Shown here one piece after another: positions 42,513-51,271 of a stretch of DNA of 53,048 bases (within the stretch, counting starts at the first letter, position 1; the number at the start of each line of letters is the position of its first letter). A program made the translations under genes and the position numbers. The stretch spans positions 1 through 53,048 of the forward strand of contig CAIJNI010000027.1 in assembly GCA_903821995.1 (NCBI GenBank), read 5' to 3'. The DNA comes from an uncultured beta proteobacterium. GTDB taxonomy: Bacteria > Pseudomonadota > Gammaproteobacteria > Burkholderiales > Burkholderiaceae. The notes under the pieces were generated by a model. The model searched no databases. It was not told the DNA's origin and saw only the letters and a list, made by a program, of their open reading frames with translations.

Positions 42513-43496
42513 ATGTTAAAGCGTCGTGTAAATTTTTTTATTGCATTTGTTTTTTTGATACATTCTATTTTCACCCTATGTGCATTTGCTGCAGACCCGT
42601 ATCCTTCTCATCCGATTAAACTGATTGTTCCAAATCCTCCTGGCGGATCATCTGATGCTAATGCAAGAATCTTAAGCGAATCTCTTTCTACGATTCTGAA
42701 GCAACCTGTGGTGGTTGAATTTAAACCCGGCGTTGGTGGTGGGATTGGAAATTCCTTCGTAGCTAAATCAAAGCCTGATGGTTATACATTACTCATGGGG
42801 TTATCTTCTCTCATGGTATCCCCTGAAGCAGAAAAAGTACAAGGTAAAACAGCTTTGTATTCAGTTGATGAGCTAGAGCCTGTTGCGATGATTTCGAATG
42901 ACCCTTTAGTCATGCTTGTAAGGACTGATGCACCGTGGAAGACACTAGGAGACTTAGTTAAAGCGGCAAAGGAAAAACCAAATGAAATTACTTATTCTTC
43001 TTCTGGGAACTTTGGCCCGATCCATTTATCCGTAGAAATGTTAGCCTATGCAGCTAATGTGAAGTTCATGCAAATTCCTTTTGGTGGTGGTGGTCCGTCC
43101 ATGATGGCTTTGTTAGGAAGTACTGTTGACATGACCACGGTGATTCCTTCAGTTGCTATAGCTCAAATGGCCTCAGGTAAAGTTCGACCTATTGCTGTGA
43201 GTAGCCCTAAAAGGATCAAATTGCTTCCTGATGTACCTTCTTATCGTGAAGCAGGGTTTGATGCTGAATTTAATATTTGGAATGGATTGTTTGTTCCAAA
43301 GGGGACTCCCAAAGACATTATAGAAGTCTTGAGGAAGGCTGTGAAACAAGCTGTAGATAGTGGTGAAATGCAAGCTGCTATGGAAAAAAGAAAAATGATT
43401 TTTGATTATCGAGACGCGAATGAATTTAAGCAATTTGCGAAAGAAGATGGCGATCGGATGGTCAAGGTTGTTCGTGAAATTGGTAAATTACAGTAA
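42513..43496 (+). CDS. Bug/TctC-family substrate-binding protein
   Basis: A 327-aa periplasmic binding protein. The signal peptide ends in LCAFAAD. Motifs are YPSHPIKLIVPNPPGGSSD, VVVEFKPGVGGGIGNS and KPDGYTLLMG. It is most like the Bug protein at 32321-33325, sharing the EAEKVQGKTALYSVDELEPV type of segment. A CTGGAGAC site precedes the start. It is followed 33 nt later by an alpha/beta-hydrolase gene, forming an uptake-hydrolysis pair. Confidence 0.92.
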   Translation: MLKRRVNFFIAFVFLIHSIFTLCAFAADPYPSHPIKLIVPNPPGGSSDANARILSESLSTILKQPVVVEFKPGVGGGIGNSFVAKSKPDGYTLLMGLSSLMVSPEAEKVQGKTALYSVDELEPVAMISNDPLVMLVRTDAPWKTLGDLVKAAKEKPNEITYSSSGNFGPIHLSVEMLAYAANVKFMQIPFGGGGPSMMALLGSTVDMTTVIPSVAIAQMASGKVRPIAVSSPKRIKLLPDVPSYREAGFDAEFNIWNGLFVPKGTPKDIIEVLRKAVKQAVDSGEMQAAMEKRKMIFDYRDANEFKQFAKEDGDRMVKVVREIGKLQ

Positions 43497-43529
43497 GACT
43501 ACAACTACAATTATTTTTAAGGATGCCTA

Positions 43530-44690
43530 ATGTTTGAATACTTTCGTGGTAACTATGTGTGGAATTTAGCCCTTAATCTTAATCTCGGATCTGGTGGACT
43601 TATTGGAGAGATTGATCGCACATGTCGCAGTTTGATTGATGCTGGCTTAAGAAATGATGATGCAGCTCAAGAAGAGTGGGTGCAGGGTTTTATGAGTTTA
43701 GCGGGTCATGTTCATGCTCAAGCCAAAGTAGATGAGGCCAATGGTAACCTCATCAGTGCAGGTAAAAAGCTTATGCGTACTTCGATGTATTATTTTGCTG
43801 CTGAGCGTCAAACACATCCGGCTGATCCTAGGAAGATCATGCTTTACAAAAAGATGCTCCAATGCTTTAAAGATGGGGCGACATGGCGGAAAGAGCCAAT
43901 TGAGTGGGTAGAGATTTCTTACGAAGGCGGGTTTATGCCTGCACTATTTATACCAGCAAAAAATTCTAAAAAAGCACCCTGCATGATTCACTTTGATGGC
44001 TTAGACGTCAATAAAGAAACTCTTTATATGAGTGGTATTGCAACTGAATTAGCACGTAGAGATGTCTCTGTCTTGTTAGTTGATCATCCTGGGGTTGGAG
44101 AGGCCTTGCGATTACGTGGGATGTTTGGTACTTACCAAATTGAAAAAGCAGCAACAGCTTGTGTTGATTATCTTGAAAAGCGAGCTGATGTTGATGCTAG
44201 TCGTATTGGAATGATGGCTTTATCTCTTGGTGGTTATTACGCACCTCGCGCTGCGGCCTTTGAGAAAAGACTGAAATGTTGTGTTGTCCTAGGGGCTCAA
44301 TGGAACTGGCATCAGACTGTAGTTGCTCGTTTAAAACCCAATGCAACGACTCAGAGGTCGGTCTCTCACTTTGCAGAACATCTGAACTTTGTGTTTGGTA
44401 AAGAAAAAATAGAAGATAGTCTTAAAGAGATTGAGCATTTCAAGCTTGAGGGAATAGCAAATTTAATCACATGTCCTTTTCTAGTCGTTCACGGTGAAAA
44501 TGATCGTCAGGTTCCATTATCAGATGCTCAGGCCTTGTTTGACGCTGCAATAAATAGTTCCCAAAAGGAATTAAGGGTATTTACAATTGCTGAAGGTGGC
44601 GCAGAGCATTGTCAGGTTGATAACGGCTCACTTGGTGGCGACTATATGGCTGATTGGATTGCCAAAACTTTAGGTGGTCAGGTCAAATGA
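43530..44690 (+). CDS. Alpha/beta-hydrolase, DHPON-hydrolase/FrsA-like
   Basis: A 386-aa alpha/beta-hydrolase with a helical N-terminal cap and a C-terminal catalytic domain. Nucleophile Ser232 lies in LSLGGYYAPRAA, the acid in HGENDRQVP and the His in GGAEHCQVDN. It is similar in length and motifs to C-C hydrolases such as 2,6-dihydroxypseudooxynicotine hydrolase and to the gene at 46865-47920. The next Bug gene overlaps its stop (ATGA). Cleavage of an aryl or diketone C-C bond is a reasonable guess. Confidence 0.85.
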   Translation: MFEYFRGNYVWNLALNLNLGSGGLIGEIDRTCRSLIDAGLRNDDAAQEEWVQGFMSLAGHVHAQAKVDEANGNLISAGKKLMRTSMYYFAAERQTHPADPRKIMLYKKMLQCFKDGATWRKEPIEWVEISYEGGFMPALFIPAKNSKKAPCMIHFDGLDVNKETLYMSGIATELARRDVSVLLVDHPGVGEALRLRGMFGTYQIEKAATACVDYLEKRADVDASRIGMMALSLGGYYAPRAAAFEKRLKCCVVLGAQWNWHQTVVARLKPNATTQRSVSHFAEHLNFVFGKEKIEDSLKEIEHFKLEGIANLITCPFLVVHGENDRQVPLSDAQALFDAAINSSQKELRVFTIAEGGAEHCQVDNGSLGGDYMADWIAKTLGGQVK

Positions 44691-45703
44691 CCTTACTTAC
44701 TCTAAAGCTATCGATTCTCAAAAGAACTTGCGTATCAACTTTTATTTTATTGGGATTATCGGTCAGTCTGGGTTTATTCCTTGCTAGTCCAGTAAAAGCG
44801 CAAGAGTATCCTTCACGAACAGTCAAAATCATAGTTCCTTTTGCTGCTGGTGGTCCAACGGATGTCTTCGCTAGACTAGCAGCCCAAAAACTCACAGAGC
44901 AAATGGGACAATCCTTTATTGTTGAAAATCGCCCAGGTGCTACTGGATCGATTGGCTCAGCAATGGCTGCAACTTCACCGGCAGATGGGTACACACTTCT
45001 CCTGTCTTCCACGTCGAGTTATATGAGTCCCTATATGCAAAAGAATCCGAGCTTTAATCCGGCGAAAGATTTCACCCCCATCATCAACTTAGCGAACTTG
45101 CCCTTTTATTTTGTGACAAATCCTAAGATGCCAGCGAATACCCTCATGGATATTATTGCGTTGGCTAAACAAAAACCAGGAGGGCTTAATTTTGGCTCTC
45201 CTGGTATTGGAAGTGCTGGGCATTTATGTGTTGAAATGTTTATGAATGAGACTGGAACTAAATTAACTCATGTGCCCTACAGTAAAGGAGCTGCATTAGC
45301 TGTATCTGCGCTCATGAGTGGTGAAGTTGATTTTCTATGTGATAGCTTATCTACCTCTCACGTTCATGTGAAGGCTGGTAAGTTAAAGGGGCTTGGATTA
45401 ACTGCGGCTAAGAGATTTCCAACGGCGCTAGACATACCAACGACAACTGAGGCAGGTTTACCTAACTTTGAATTAACGATTTGGTTTGCTTTATTTGGCC
45501 CAGTTGGAATGCCTCCAGCTGTGACACAAAAACTCAACGCTGAACTCAATAAAATTATGCAAACGCCTGAGCTTAAAGATCGGGTATTGAATATTGGTGG
45601 AGAGTTTTCGCCTAACACCCCTGAACAGTTTTCGGATTTTATTAAGCGAGATATGCCTAAATGGGTTAATACCATTTCTCGAATGGGTCTTAAAACAGAT
45701 TAG
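44687..45703 (+). CDS. Bug/TctC-family substrate-binding protein
   Basis: A Bug protein of 338 aa, with the start ATG 44687 overlapping the upstream hydrolase stop, so translation is coupled. The signal peptide ends in VKAQE. Motifs are YPSRTVKIIVPFAAGGPTD, FIVENRPGATGSIGSA and SPADGYTLLLSST. Probably binds the substrate of the coupled hydrolase. Confidence 0.92.
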   Translation: MTLLTLKLSILKRTCVSTFILLGLSVSLGLFLASPVKAQEYPSRTVKIIVPFAAGGPTDVFARLAAQKLTEQMGQSFIVENRPGATGSIGSAMAATSPADGYTLLLSSTSSYMSPYMQKNPSFNPAKDFTPIINLANLPFYFVTNPKMPANTLMDIIALAKQKPGGLNFGSPGIGSAGHLCVEMFMNETGTKLTHVPYSKGAALAVSALMSGEVDFLCDSLSTSHVHVKAGKLKGLGLTAAKRFPTALDIPTTTEAGLPNFELTIWFALFGPVGMPPAVTQKLNAELNKIMQTPELKDRVLNIGGEFSPNTPEQFSDFIKRDMPKWVNTISRMGLKTD

Positions 45704-45747
45704 AAATTTACGTGGCGAAATAGCTTTTTGTGATAGATTCACAGGAT

Positions 45748-45818
45748 GCGGGTGTAGTTCAATGGCAGAACTTTAGCTTCCCAAGCTAATAGTGAGGGTT
45801 CGATTCCCTTCACCCGCT
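45748..45818 (+). tRNA. tRNA-Gly, anticodon CCC
   Basis: A 71-nt tRNA without encoded CCA (the genome reads TCAT after the acceptor). Acceptor stem GCGGGTG with CACCCGC; D arm GTTC/GAAC; anticodon loop TTCCCAA with CCC at 45780-45782; T arm with GGTTCGATTCC. It lies between two Bug genes, 45 nt after one and 44 nt before the other. It reads glycine codon GGG. Confidence 0.95.
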
Positions 45819-45862
45819 CATGAAAAAAAATAAATTTCGCATGAAGTGAAATGAGGGGATAA

Positions 45863-46858
45863 ATGAAAAATAAGCCTATTGCAATTGGTTTTAGAGGGAT
45901 CGTTTTAGCGGTCATTTTTTCTTTATTTATCACCAATGGCTTTGCTCAAACCATCAACAATTGGCCTAGTCGGCCTATCAAAATGATAGTTCCGGGATTA
46001 ACAGGTGGTCCAGATACCTTGATTCGTGTATTGAGCCCCTATTTATCGGCGAGTTTAGGGCAATCCATTGTGGTTGAGAATAAGGCTGGCGCCGCAGGAA
46101 TTATTGGAGATGATGCCGTAGCTAAAGCTGCTCCGGATGGCTATACATTTTTAGTAGATTCTTCAGGAGTTGCGGTTAAACCTGCGGTTGTTAAAAAATT
46201 ACCTTACGACACTGAAAAAGATTTCATCCCCATTATGAATATTGCTTCAAATATGGGGTTGATGTTAATTGTCCATCCTTCGAATCCCGCAAAAAATCTT
46301 AATGAATTTATTGCCAATGGTAAAAAACCTAATGCAAATTACTCCTATAGTTCACCAGGTATTGGTAATACGCTTCACTTACTAGGTGAGTTATTTATTA
46401 CGCAATCGGGTGTCAAAATGATACACATTCCATATAAAGGTGGGGCACCTGCGGCTGGAGCAGTTGTTGCTAATGAAGTCACAACAATGCTTGCCCCACT
46501 TCAAGTATCTACTGGATTTTTACAAACAGGAAAATTACGTGCATTAGCCTATTCCATGCCAGAGCGAGCAACAGCTTTTCCTGATATTCCAACTTTTAAA
46601 GAAGCCGGATTAGCAGAGTTTGTTACCGAAGGAGGTTGGTTTGGTATATTTGCTCCTGCGGGTACTCCTGCGCCAATTCTAAATCGAATGCATGCCGAAT
46701 TAAAAAAGATCTTAGTGATGCAAGATGTCAAAGACAAACTATATGATTTAGGATTTTTAGTTGTTGCTGACTCACAAGATAATTTTAAGGCTTACTTTAA
46801 AGCAGAAATAAAAAAATATAACGAAATAGCCCGACGGGCAAACATAGAGCCGGAGTGA
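45863..46858 (+). CDS. Bug/TctC-family substrate-binding protein
   Basis: A 331-aa Bug protein. The signal peptide ends in GFAQT; motifs are WPSRPIKMIVPGLTGGPD, IVVENKAGAAGIIGDD and APDGYTFLVDSSG. A GAGGGGAT site precedes ATG 45863. It is followed 6 nt later by an alpha/beta-hydrolase gene in the reverse order of the pair on the other side of the tRNA. Confidence 0.92.
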   Translation: MKNKPIAIGFRGIVLAVIFSLFITNGFAQTINNWPSRPIKMIVPGLTGGPDTLIRVLSPYLSASLGQSIVVENKAGAAGIIGDDAVAKAAPDGYTFLVDSSGVAVKPAVVKKLPYDTEKDFIPIMNIASNMGLMLIVHPSNPAKNLNEFIANGKKPNANYSYSSPGIGNTLHLLGELFITQSGVKMIHIPYKGGAPAAGAVVANEVTTMLAPLQVSTGFLQTGKLRALAYSMPERATAFPDIPTFKEAGLAEFVTEGGWFGIFAPAGTPAPILNRMHAELKKILVMQDVKDKLYDLGFLVVADSQDNFKAYFKAEIKKYNEIARRANIEPE

Positions 46859-46864
46859 TAACAC

Positions 46865-47920
46865 ATGAGTCAAGAATTACAAAAATCTTGGGATAACTAC
46901 ACCAATCGTTTTTTAGCAGAGGGTGTTCCCTACGCTGATATTCAAAAATTGCGTACCACAGTAGAAAGTTGGGATGGTTGGTGTTCTGGTTGGTATGAGC
47001 TTGCTCAGGAGGCGGAAAAGCGCGCATTAGTTGCCCGAGAGAACGGCTATACACTCACTGCAGGTATTGAGTATGCAAGAGCTTCTGTTTATGCCTGTTT
47101 TGGTCATTACTTGTTTTGGCATAAGCCAGAAGAAAAGCGGGTGGTTCATGATTACTCGACGCAAATGATGCGGTATGCTGCACCACTTCTTTCTCCACCT
47201 TTGGTACCCATTAGTGTTCCCTATGACGGTATTGAAATGAAGGGATATTTACGATTACCTCAAAACTCTAAAGGCCCTTCTCCTTGTGTTATTTGTCTAG
47301 GAGGACTTGATTCAGGGAAAGAAGAATGGCTTGTGATGAGTGCTCTATTAGCTCAACGTGGAATGGCTTCATTACTTTTTGATGGACCTGGTCAGGGGGA
47401 GACTTTTTATCAGATGAAGATGCATTCAAACTATACCGATTCGGTTAGTGCTGTAATTGATTTCTTAGAAAAGCGTCCTGAGGTTAATTCTTCAAAGATT
47501 GGGCTTGTGGGGAGAAGTTTGGGCGGCTACTATGGCCCAAGAGCTGCGGCACTTGATCATCGTATTAAAGCATTGGCAGTATGGGGTGCTTTCTTTGACT
47601 TAAAAAACTATGCCAGTATCCCGCCGCATACTTTGGACGGTTTTATCTATGTATCTGGAGCCAAAGACTTAGAGGGTGCGTTGCCTTATATTCACAGCAT
47701 AGATTTAACAGATGTTGTGAGTCAGATTGTTTGTCCAACTTTCATCTTGCATGGTGGTCGAGACGTGATTACACCAACGTCTAATGCAACGCGGTTAGCT
47801 GATGGCGTATCTGGTGAAGTAGAAATGTCGATGTGGCCAGAGAGTGGTCATTGCAACCATGACGTTGCGCATATTGCTAGACCTGGTATGGCAGATTTTT
47901 TAATGAAACATTTATCCTAA
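46865..47920 (+). CDS. Alpha/beta-hydrolase, DHPON-hydrolase/FrsA-like
   Basis: A 351-aa alpha/beta-hydrolase paralogous to the protein at 43530-44690. The N-terminal helical region begins SQELQKSWDNYTNRF. Nucleophile Ser218 is in GRSLGGYYGPRAA, the acid in HGGRDVITP, the His in SGHCNHDVAH. It follows the Bug gene by 6 nt and precedes an acyl-CoA dehydrogenase and a CoA-transferase gene. It may release an acid that is then activated by CoA and oxidised. Confidence 0.86.
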   Translation: MSQELQKSWDNYTNRFLAEGVPYADIQKLRTTVESWDGWCSGWYELAQEAEKRALVARENGYTLTAGIEYARASVYACFGHYLFWHKPEEKRVVHDYSTQMMRYAAPLLSPPLVPISVPYDGIEMKGYLRLPQNSKGPSPCVICLGGLDSGKEEWLVMSALLAQRGMASLLFDGPGQGETFYQMKMHSNYTDSVSAVIDFLEKRPEVNSSKIGLVGRSLGGYYGPRAAALDHRIKALAVWGAFFDLKNYASIPPHTLDGFIYVSGAKDLEGALPYIHSIDLTDVVSQIVCPTFILHGGRDVITPTSNATRLADGVSGEVEMSMWPESGHCNHDVAHIARPGMADFLMKHLS

Positions 47921-47972
47921 GTTAAGTATTATTAAGTGTTGGTAGGTATATAAAAGTAGATAGGGATAAGTC

Positions 47973-49124
47973 ATGTCTTTCATGGAATTCTCAGAAGAAC
48001 AAATCATGATTCGTGATTTGGCCCGTGATTTTGCAAAAAATGAGTTAGCACCGCATAGTCAGCGTTGGGATCAAGCTGGCTGGATTGATGATGGTGTTAT
48101 CAAAAAAATGGGTGAGTTAGGTCTACTTGGGATGGTTGTGCCTGAAGAGTGGGGTGGGGCAAATGTAGATTATGTTTCTTACGCCTTGGCGGTAGAGGAG
48201 ATATCTGCTGGAGATGGTGCTGTGGGTGCGATGATGAGTATTCATAATTCAGTAGGTTGTGGTCCGGTGATGAATTACGGATCCGAGATGCAAAAGAGAG
48301 AGTGGTTGCAGGAGTTGGCAACTGGTCGAGCGATTGGATGCTTTTGCTTAACGGAGTCTCAAGCTGGATCAGAAGCGCATAACTTAAAAACTAAAGCAGT
48401 CTTACAGGATGGAAAGTGGATTCTGAATGGATCCAAACAGTTTGCAAGTAATGGTAAGCGCGCCAAATTAGCCATTGTTTTTGCACAAACTGATCCAGAG
48501 TTAGGGAAAAAAGGCTTATCCGCTTTTCTAGTTCCTACAGATAATCTCGGGTTTATCGTGACTCGTGTTGAAAATAAACTTGGGATTCGTGCCTCGGATA
48601 CCTGTGCTATTACTCTTGATAATTGCATAGTCCCAGAGGCAAACATGTTGGGTCCTCGTGGTAAGGGCTTGGCAATTGCCTTATCCAACCTAGAGGGCGG
48701 GCGTATTGGTATTGCAGCGCAGGCGCTTGGAATCGCAAGAGCAGCTTTTGAGGCCGCTCTGACCTACGCAAAAGAAAGAACTCAATTTGGCGTTCCAATT
48801 ATTGAGCATCAAACGATTGGTAATTTTTTAGCAGATATGCAAGTGCAGATCAATGCAGCGCGTTTATTGATATTGCATGCAGCAAGTCTAAAAGAGGCAA
48901 AAAAGCCATGCTTATCGGAAGCTTCACAAGCTAAATTATTTGCCTCAGAGATGGCAGAACAAGTTTGTTCTAAAGCCATTCAAATATTTGGTGGTTATGG
49001 ATACTTAGAGGATTATCCCGTTGAGCGCTATTACCGAGATGCCAGAATTACTCAAATTTATGAGGGGACGAGTGAAATACAGCGCTTACTTATTGCAAGA
49101 TCACTAAAAGAGCTTGATCTATAA
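47973..49124 (+). CDS. Acyl-CoA dehydrogenase
   Basis: A 383-aa flavoenzyme that introduces a double bond alpha-beta to an acyl-CoA. Motifs are [15 protein letters not shown] (substrate and flavin binding), the [21 protein letters not shown] segment (in part) and the catalytic base Glu364 in YEGTSEIQR. The start ATG gives [17 protein letters not shown]. Electrons would go to an ETF not seen here. It lies 52 nt after the hydrolase gene and before the CoA-transferase, and looks like part of a short-chain acid beta-oxidation branch. Confidence 0.93.
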   Translation: MSFMEFSEEQIMIRDLARDFAKNELAPHSQRWDQAGWIDDGVIKKMGELGLLGMVVPEEWGGANVDYVSYALAVEEISAGDGAVGAMMSIHNSVGCGPVMNYGSEMQKREWLQELATGRAIGCFCLTESQAGSEAHNLKTKAVLQDGKWILNGSKQFASNGKRAKLAIVFAQTDPELGKKGLSAFLVPTDNLGFIVTRVENKLGIRASDTCAITLDNCIVPEANMLGPRGKGLAIALSNLEGGRIGIAAQALGIARAAFEAALTYAKERTQFGVPIIEHQTIGNFLADMQVQINAARLLILHAASLKEAKKPCLSEASQAKLFASEMAEQVCSKAIQIFGGYGYLEDYPVERYYRDARITQIYEGTSEIQRLLIARSLKELDL

Positions 49125-49210
49125 GGGCATATACGAGTTTTCTTCAATTTTGAAATGCTTTAAACTGAGTTCTAGTGTTGTTTATTCTGAAAAAATTATG
49201 GAGAATAACT

Positions 49211-50512
49211 ATGGCTTTTGCTCAGGTCTATCAAGAAAAGCTTACAAAAGCTGAGGATGCTATCAGTTTAGTCCGAAATGGTGACACCATTATTGTTCCA
49301 ACGGGTGCGGCAGAACCTCCTAAATTATTAACTGCCCTTGCTGAGCAGCGCCTAAATTTCCTAGACCTGAAGATTTCGCAGATTCTTTCTTTAAAGAAAT
49401 ATGGTTTTTTTGATCCAGCAACAGTTCACCATATAAGGCACGTTTCTTACTTCTTTGGGCCTGCTTCTAGACCTGGAGGACAAGAAGGCTGGAGTGATTA
49501 CATGCCTGCTAATTTTTCAGAGGTGCCAAGTCTTATTAGAAGAGGTTGGACAAGTGCCGATGTGTTGTTTAGTTTAGCTTCCCCCATGGATGAAGAAGGC
49601 TTTTTTTCACTCAGCTTGGCAGTTGATTATTCAATGGCATCGATTGAAAAGGCTCGCGTTGTTGTTTTAGAAGTTAATCCTAATGTGCCTTATTGTTTCG
49701 GATCAAACCGGGTTCACATATCTCAAGTGACTGCACTAATAGAAAGTGAAGATCCTATTGCTGAAGTCGGTTTACCAAAGATTGGTCCTGTCCAAGAAGC
49801 CATAGGAAAGTATGTTGCTGATATGGTGAATGATGGGGATACTTTACAAATTGGATACGGGGGGATCCCAGATGCGGTGGTGATGCAACTCACGAACAAA
49901 CGTGATCTAGGTATACACACAGAAATGATAGGTGATGGCATATTGATGCTGGTTGAAGCTGGATCGGTCAATAACAAGCTTAAAAATATAAACACCGGAA
50001 AAATGTTTGCCACATTTGCACTGGGTTCTAAAAAGCTATACCAATGGATGCATCGTCACCCCATGCTTGAAATGCACCCTGTAGATATCACGAATGATCC
50101 TTACTTGGCGGGTCAGATTAATAACTTAGTATCAATTAATGCCACGATGCAAATTGACTTTATTGGGCAGTGTGGTTCTGAAACCTTAGGCCACTCTCCA
50201 ATTTCAGGTACAGGAGGCCAGACTGATTTTGTAAGAGCTGCTAATCGCTCTGAAGGTGGTAAATCATTTATAGTTCTGCCCTCAACGGCTAAAAATGACA
50301 GCATATCTCGAATCGTTCCCAGTCTTTCTTCAGGAACTCATGTATCTACCAGTAAAAATGACATTAATTATGTTGTGACTGAGTATGGCGTAGCTCAGCT
50401 TCGTGGTAAGAGTGCTAAACAACGTGCAGAGGCTCTCATTAAAGTTGCACATCCAAAATTTAGAGATCAACTCAAAGAGCAGAGTCAACAGGTCTTTTCA
50501 TTACAAAAATAG
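49211..50512 (+). CDS. Acetyl-CoA hydrolase/transferase family protein (4-hydroxybutyrate CoA-transferase-like)
   Basis: A 433-aa class I CoA-transferase of the acetyl-CoA hydrolase/transferase family. It activates a short-chain carboxylate by taking CoA from acetyl-CoA. The catalytic Glu238 lies in HTEMIGDG after the GYGGIPDAVVMQL segment; the C-terminal EYGVAQLRGKSAKQRA is highly conserved. I chose ATG 49211, preceded by GGAGAATAA, over an upstream in-frame TTG at 49175. It follows the acyl-CoA dehydrogenase, so a CoA-dependent acid-degrading module is likely. Confidence 0.9.
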   Translation: MAFAQVYQEKLTKAEDAISLVRNGDTIIVPTGAAEPPKLLTALAEQRLNFLDLKISQILSLKKYGFFDPATVHHIRHVSYFFGPASRPGGQEGWSDYMPANFSEVPSLIRRGWTSADVLFSLASPMDEEGFFSLSLAVDYSMASIEKARVVVLEVNPNVPYCFGSNRVHISQVTALIESEDPIAEVGLPKIGPVQEAIGKYVADMVNDGDTLQIGYGGIPDAVVMQLTNKRDLGIHTEMIGDGILMLVEAGSVNNKLKNINTGKMFATFALGSKKLYQWMHRHPMLEMHPVDITNDPYLAGQINNLVSINATMQIDFIGQCGSETLGHSPISGTGGQTDFVRAANRSEGGKSFIVLPSTAKNDSISRIVPSLSSGTHVSTSKNDINYVVTEYGVAQLRGKSAKQRAEALIKVAHPKFRDQLKEQSQQVFSLQK

Positions 50513-50623
50513 TATATAGGCAATATTTATAATTAATATTTACTTCTAATATCCATAATAGCTTTAAGTGCCTTAGTTGCTTAGAATTGGGAACGTTTTT
50601 TTTTTCACATTCCAGGTAACCCA

Positions 50624-51271
50624 ATGCTAAAGCCAAGAGTTGTTATGTTGGGAAGTTTCTATCGGGGTTTCTATCTCTTAAATGAACTTTTGATGGGGGA
50701 AATTTCCAGTCAGATTGAACTTGTAGGAGTTGCTACTGATTTGCCAGAGAATTCATTTATTAGTGCTGACAAGCGTGTCTGGCAGTACTCTCATACTCAA
50801 TATGAGGAAGAGATGGTAGAAAAACTAGCGCTTCAGAATAATCTTCCAGTCTTTAAAGCAAGGGTCAACTCTGATGAATTCTATTCAATATTTGAAGAAG
50901 AGTGGAAACCCGATTTATGTTTAATGGCCACTTTTGGCCAGCGCATTGGTAAAAGATTAATTAATTACCCCCAGATGGGTTTTTATAACTTACATCCTTG
51001 TATGGATGATCAGTGGCCTTCTAAGTATGTCGGTGGTAATCCATTCCATGAATTAATGCGGGATAAAAAAACATATACGCAAGTCGCATTTCATGAGATA
51101 GATGAAAATTTTGATACTGGAAGGTTGATTAAATTATCAGATAAGATCGCCATTCCTGAAGAAACCTCAGTAGTAGATATGCACAAAATAACTTCTTTTG
51201 CAGCTGCTAAATTAGCTTGCAATGAGACATTAAAAATAATCCAAAATATAAGAGAAGAGAGTAAAGTATGA
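50624..51271 (+). CDS. Formyltransferase-fold protein
   Basis: A 215-aa protein with the methionyl-tRNA formyltransferase/GAR transformylase catalytic fold. The active-site triad is visible as Asn122 and His124 in FYNLHPC and Asp164 in NFDTGRL. It lacks the C-terminal domain of tRNA formyltransferases, so it probably formylates a small molecule or sugar, or is a hydrolase. An AGGTAA site precedes the ATG. The stop overlaps the next gene's ATG by 4 nt, tying it to the ABC importer. The acceptor substrate is unknown. Confidence 0.82.
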   Translation: MLKPRVVMLGSFYRGFYLLNELLMGEISSQIELVGVATDLPENSFISADKRVWQYSHTQYEEEMVEKLALQNNLPVFKARVNSDEFYSIFEEEWKPDLCLMATFGQRIGKRLINYPQMGFYNLHPCMDDQWPSKYVGGNPFHELMRDKKTYTQVAFHEIDENFDTGRLIKLSDKIAIPEETSVVDMHKITSFAAAKLACNETLKIIQNIREESKV

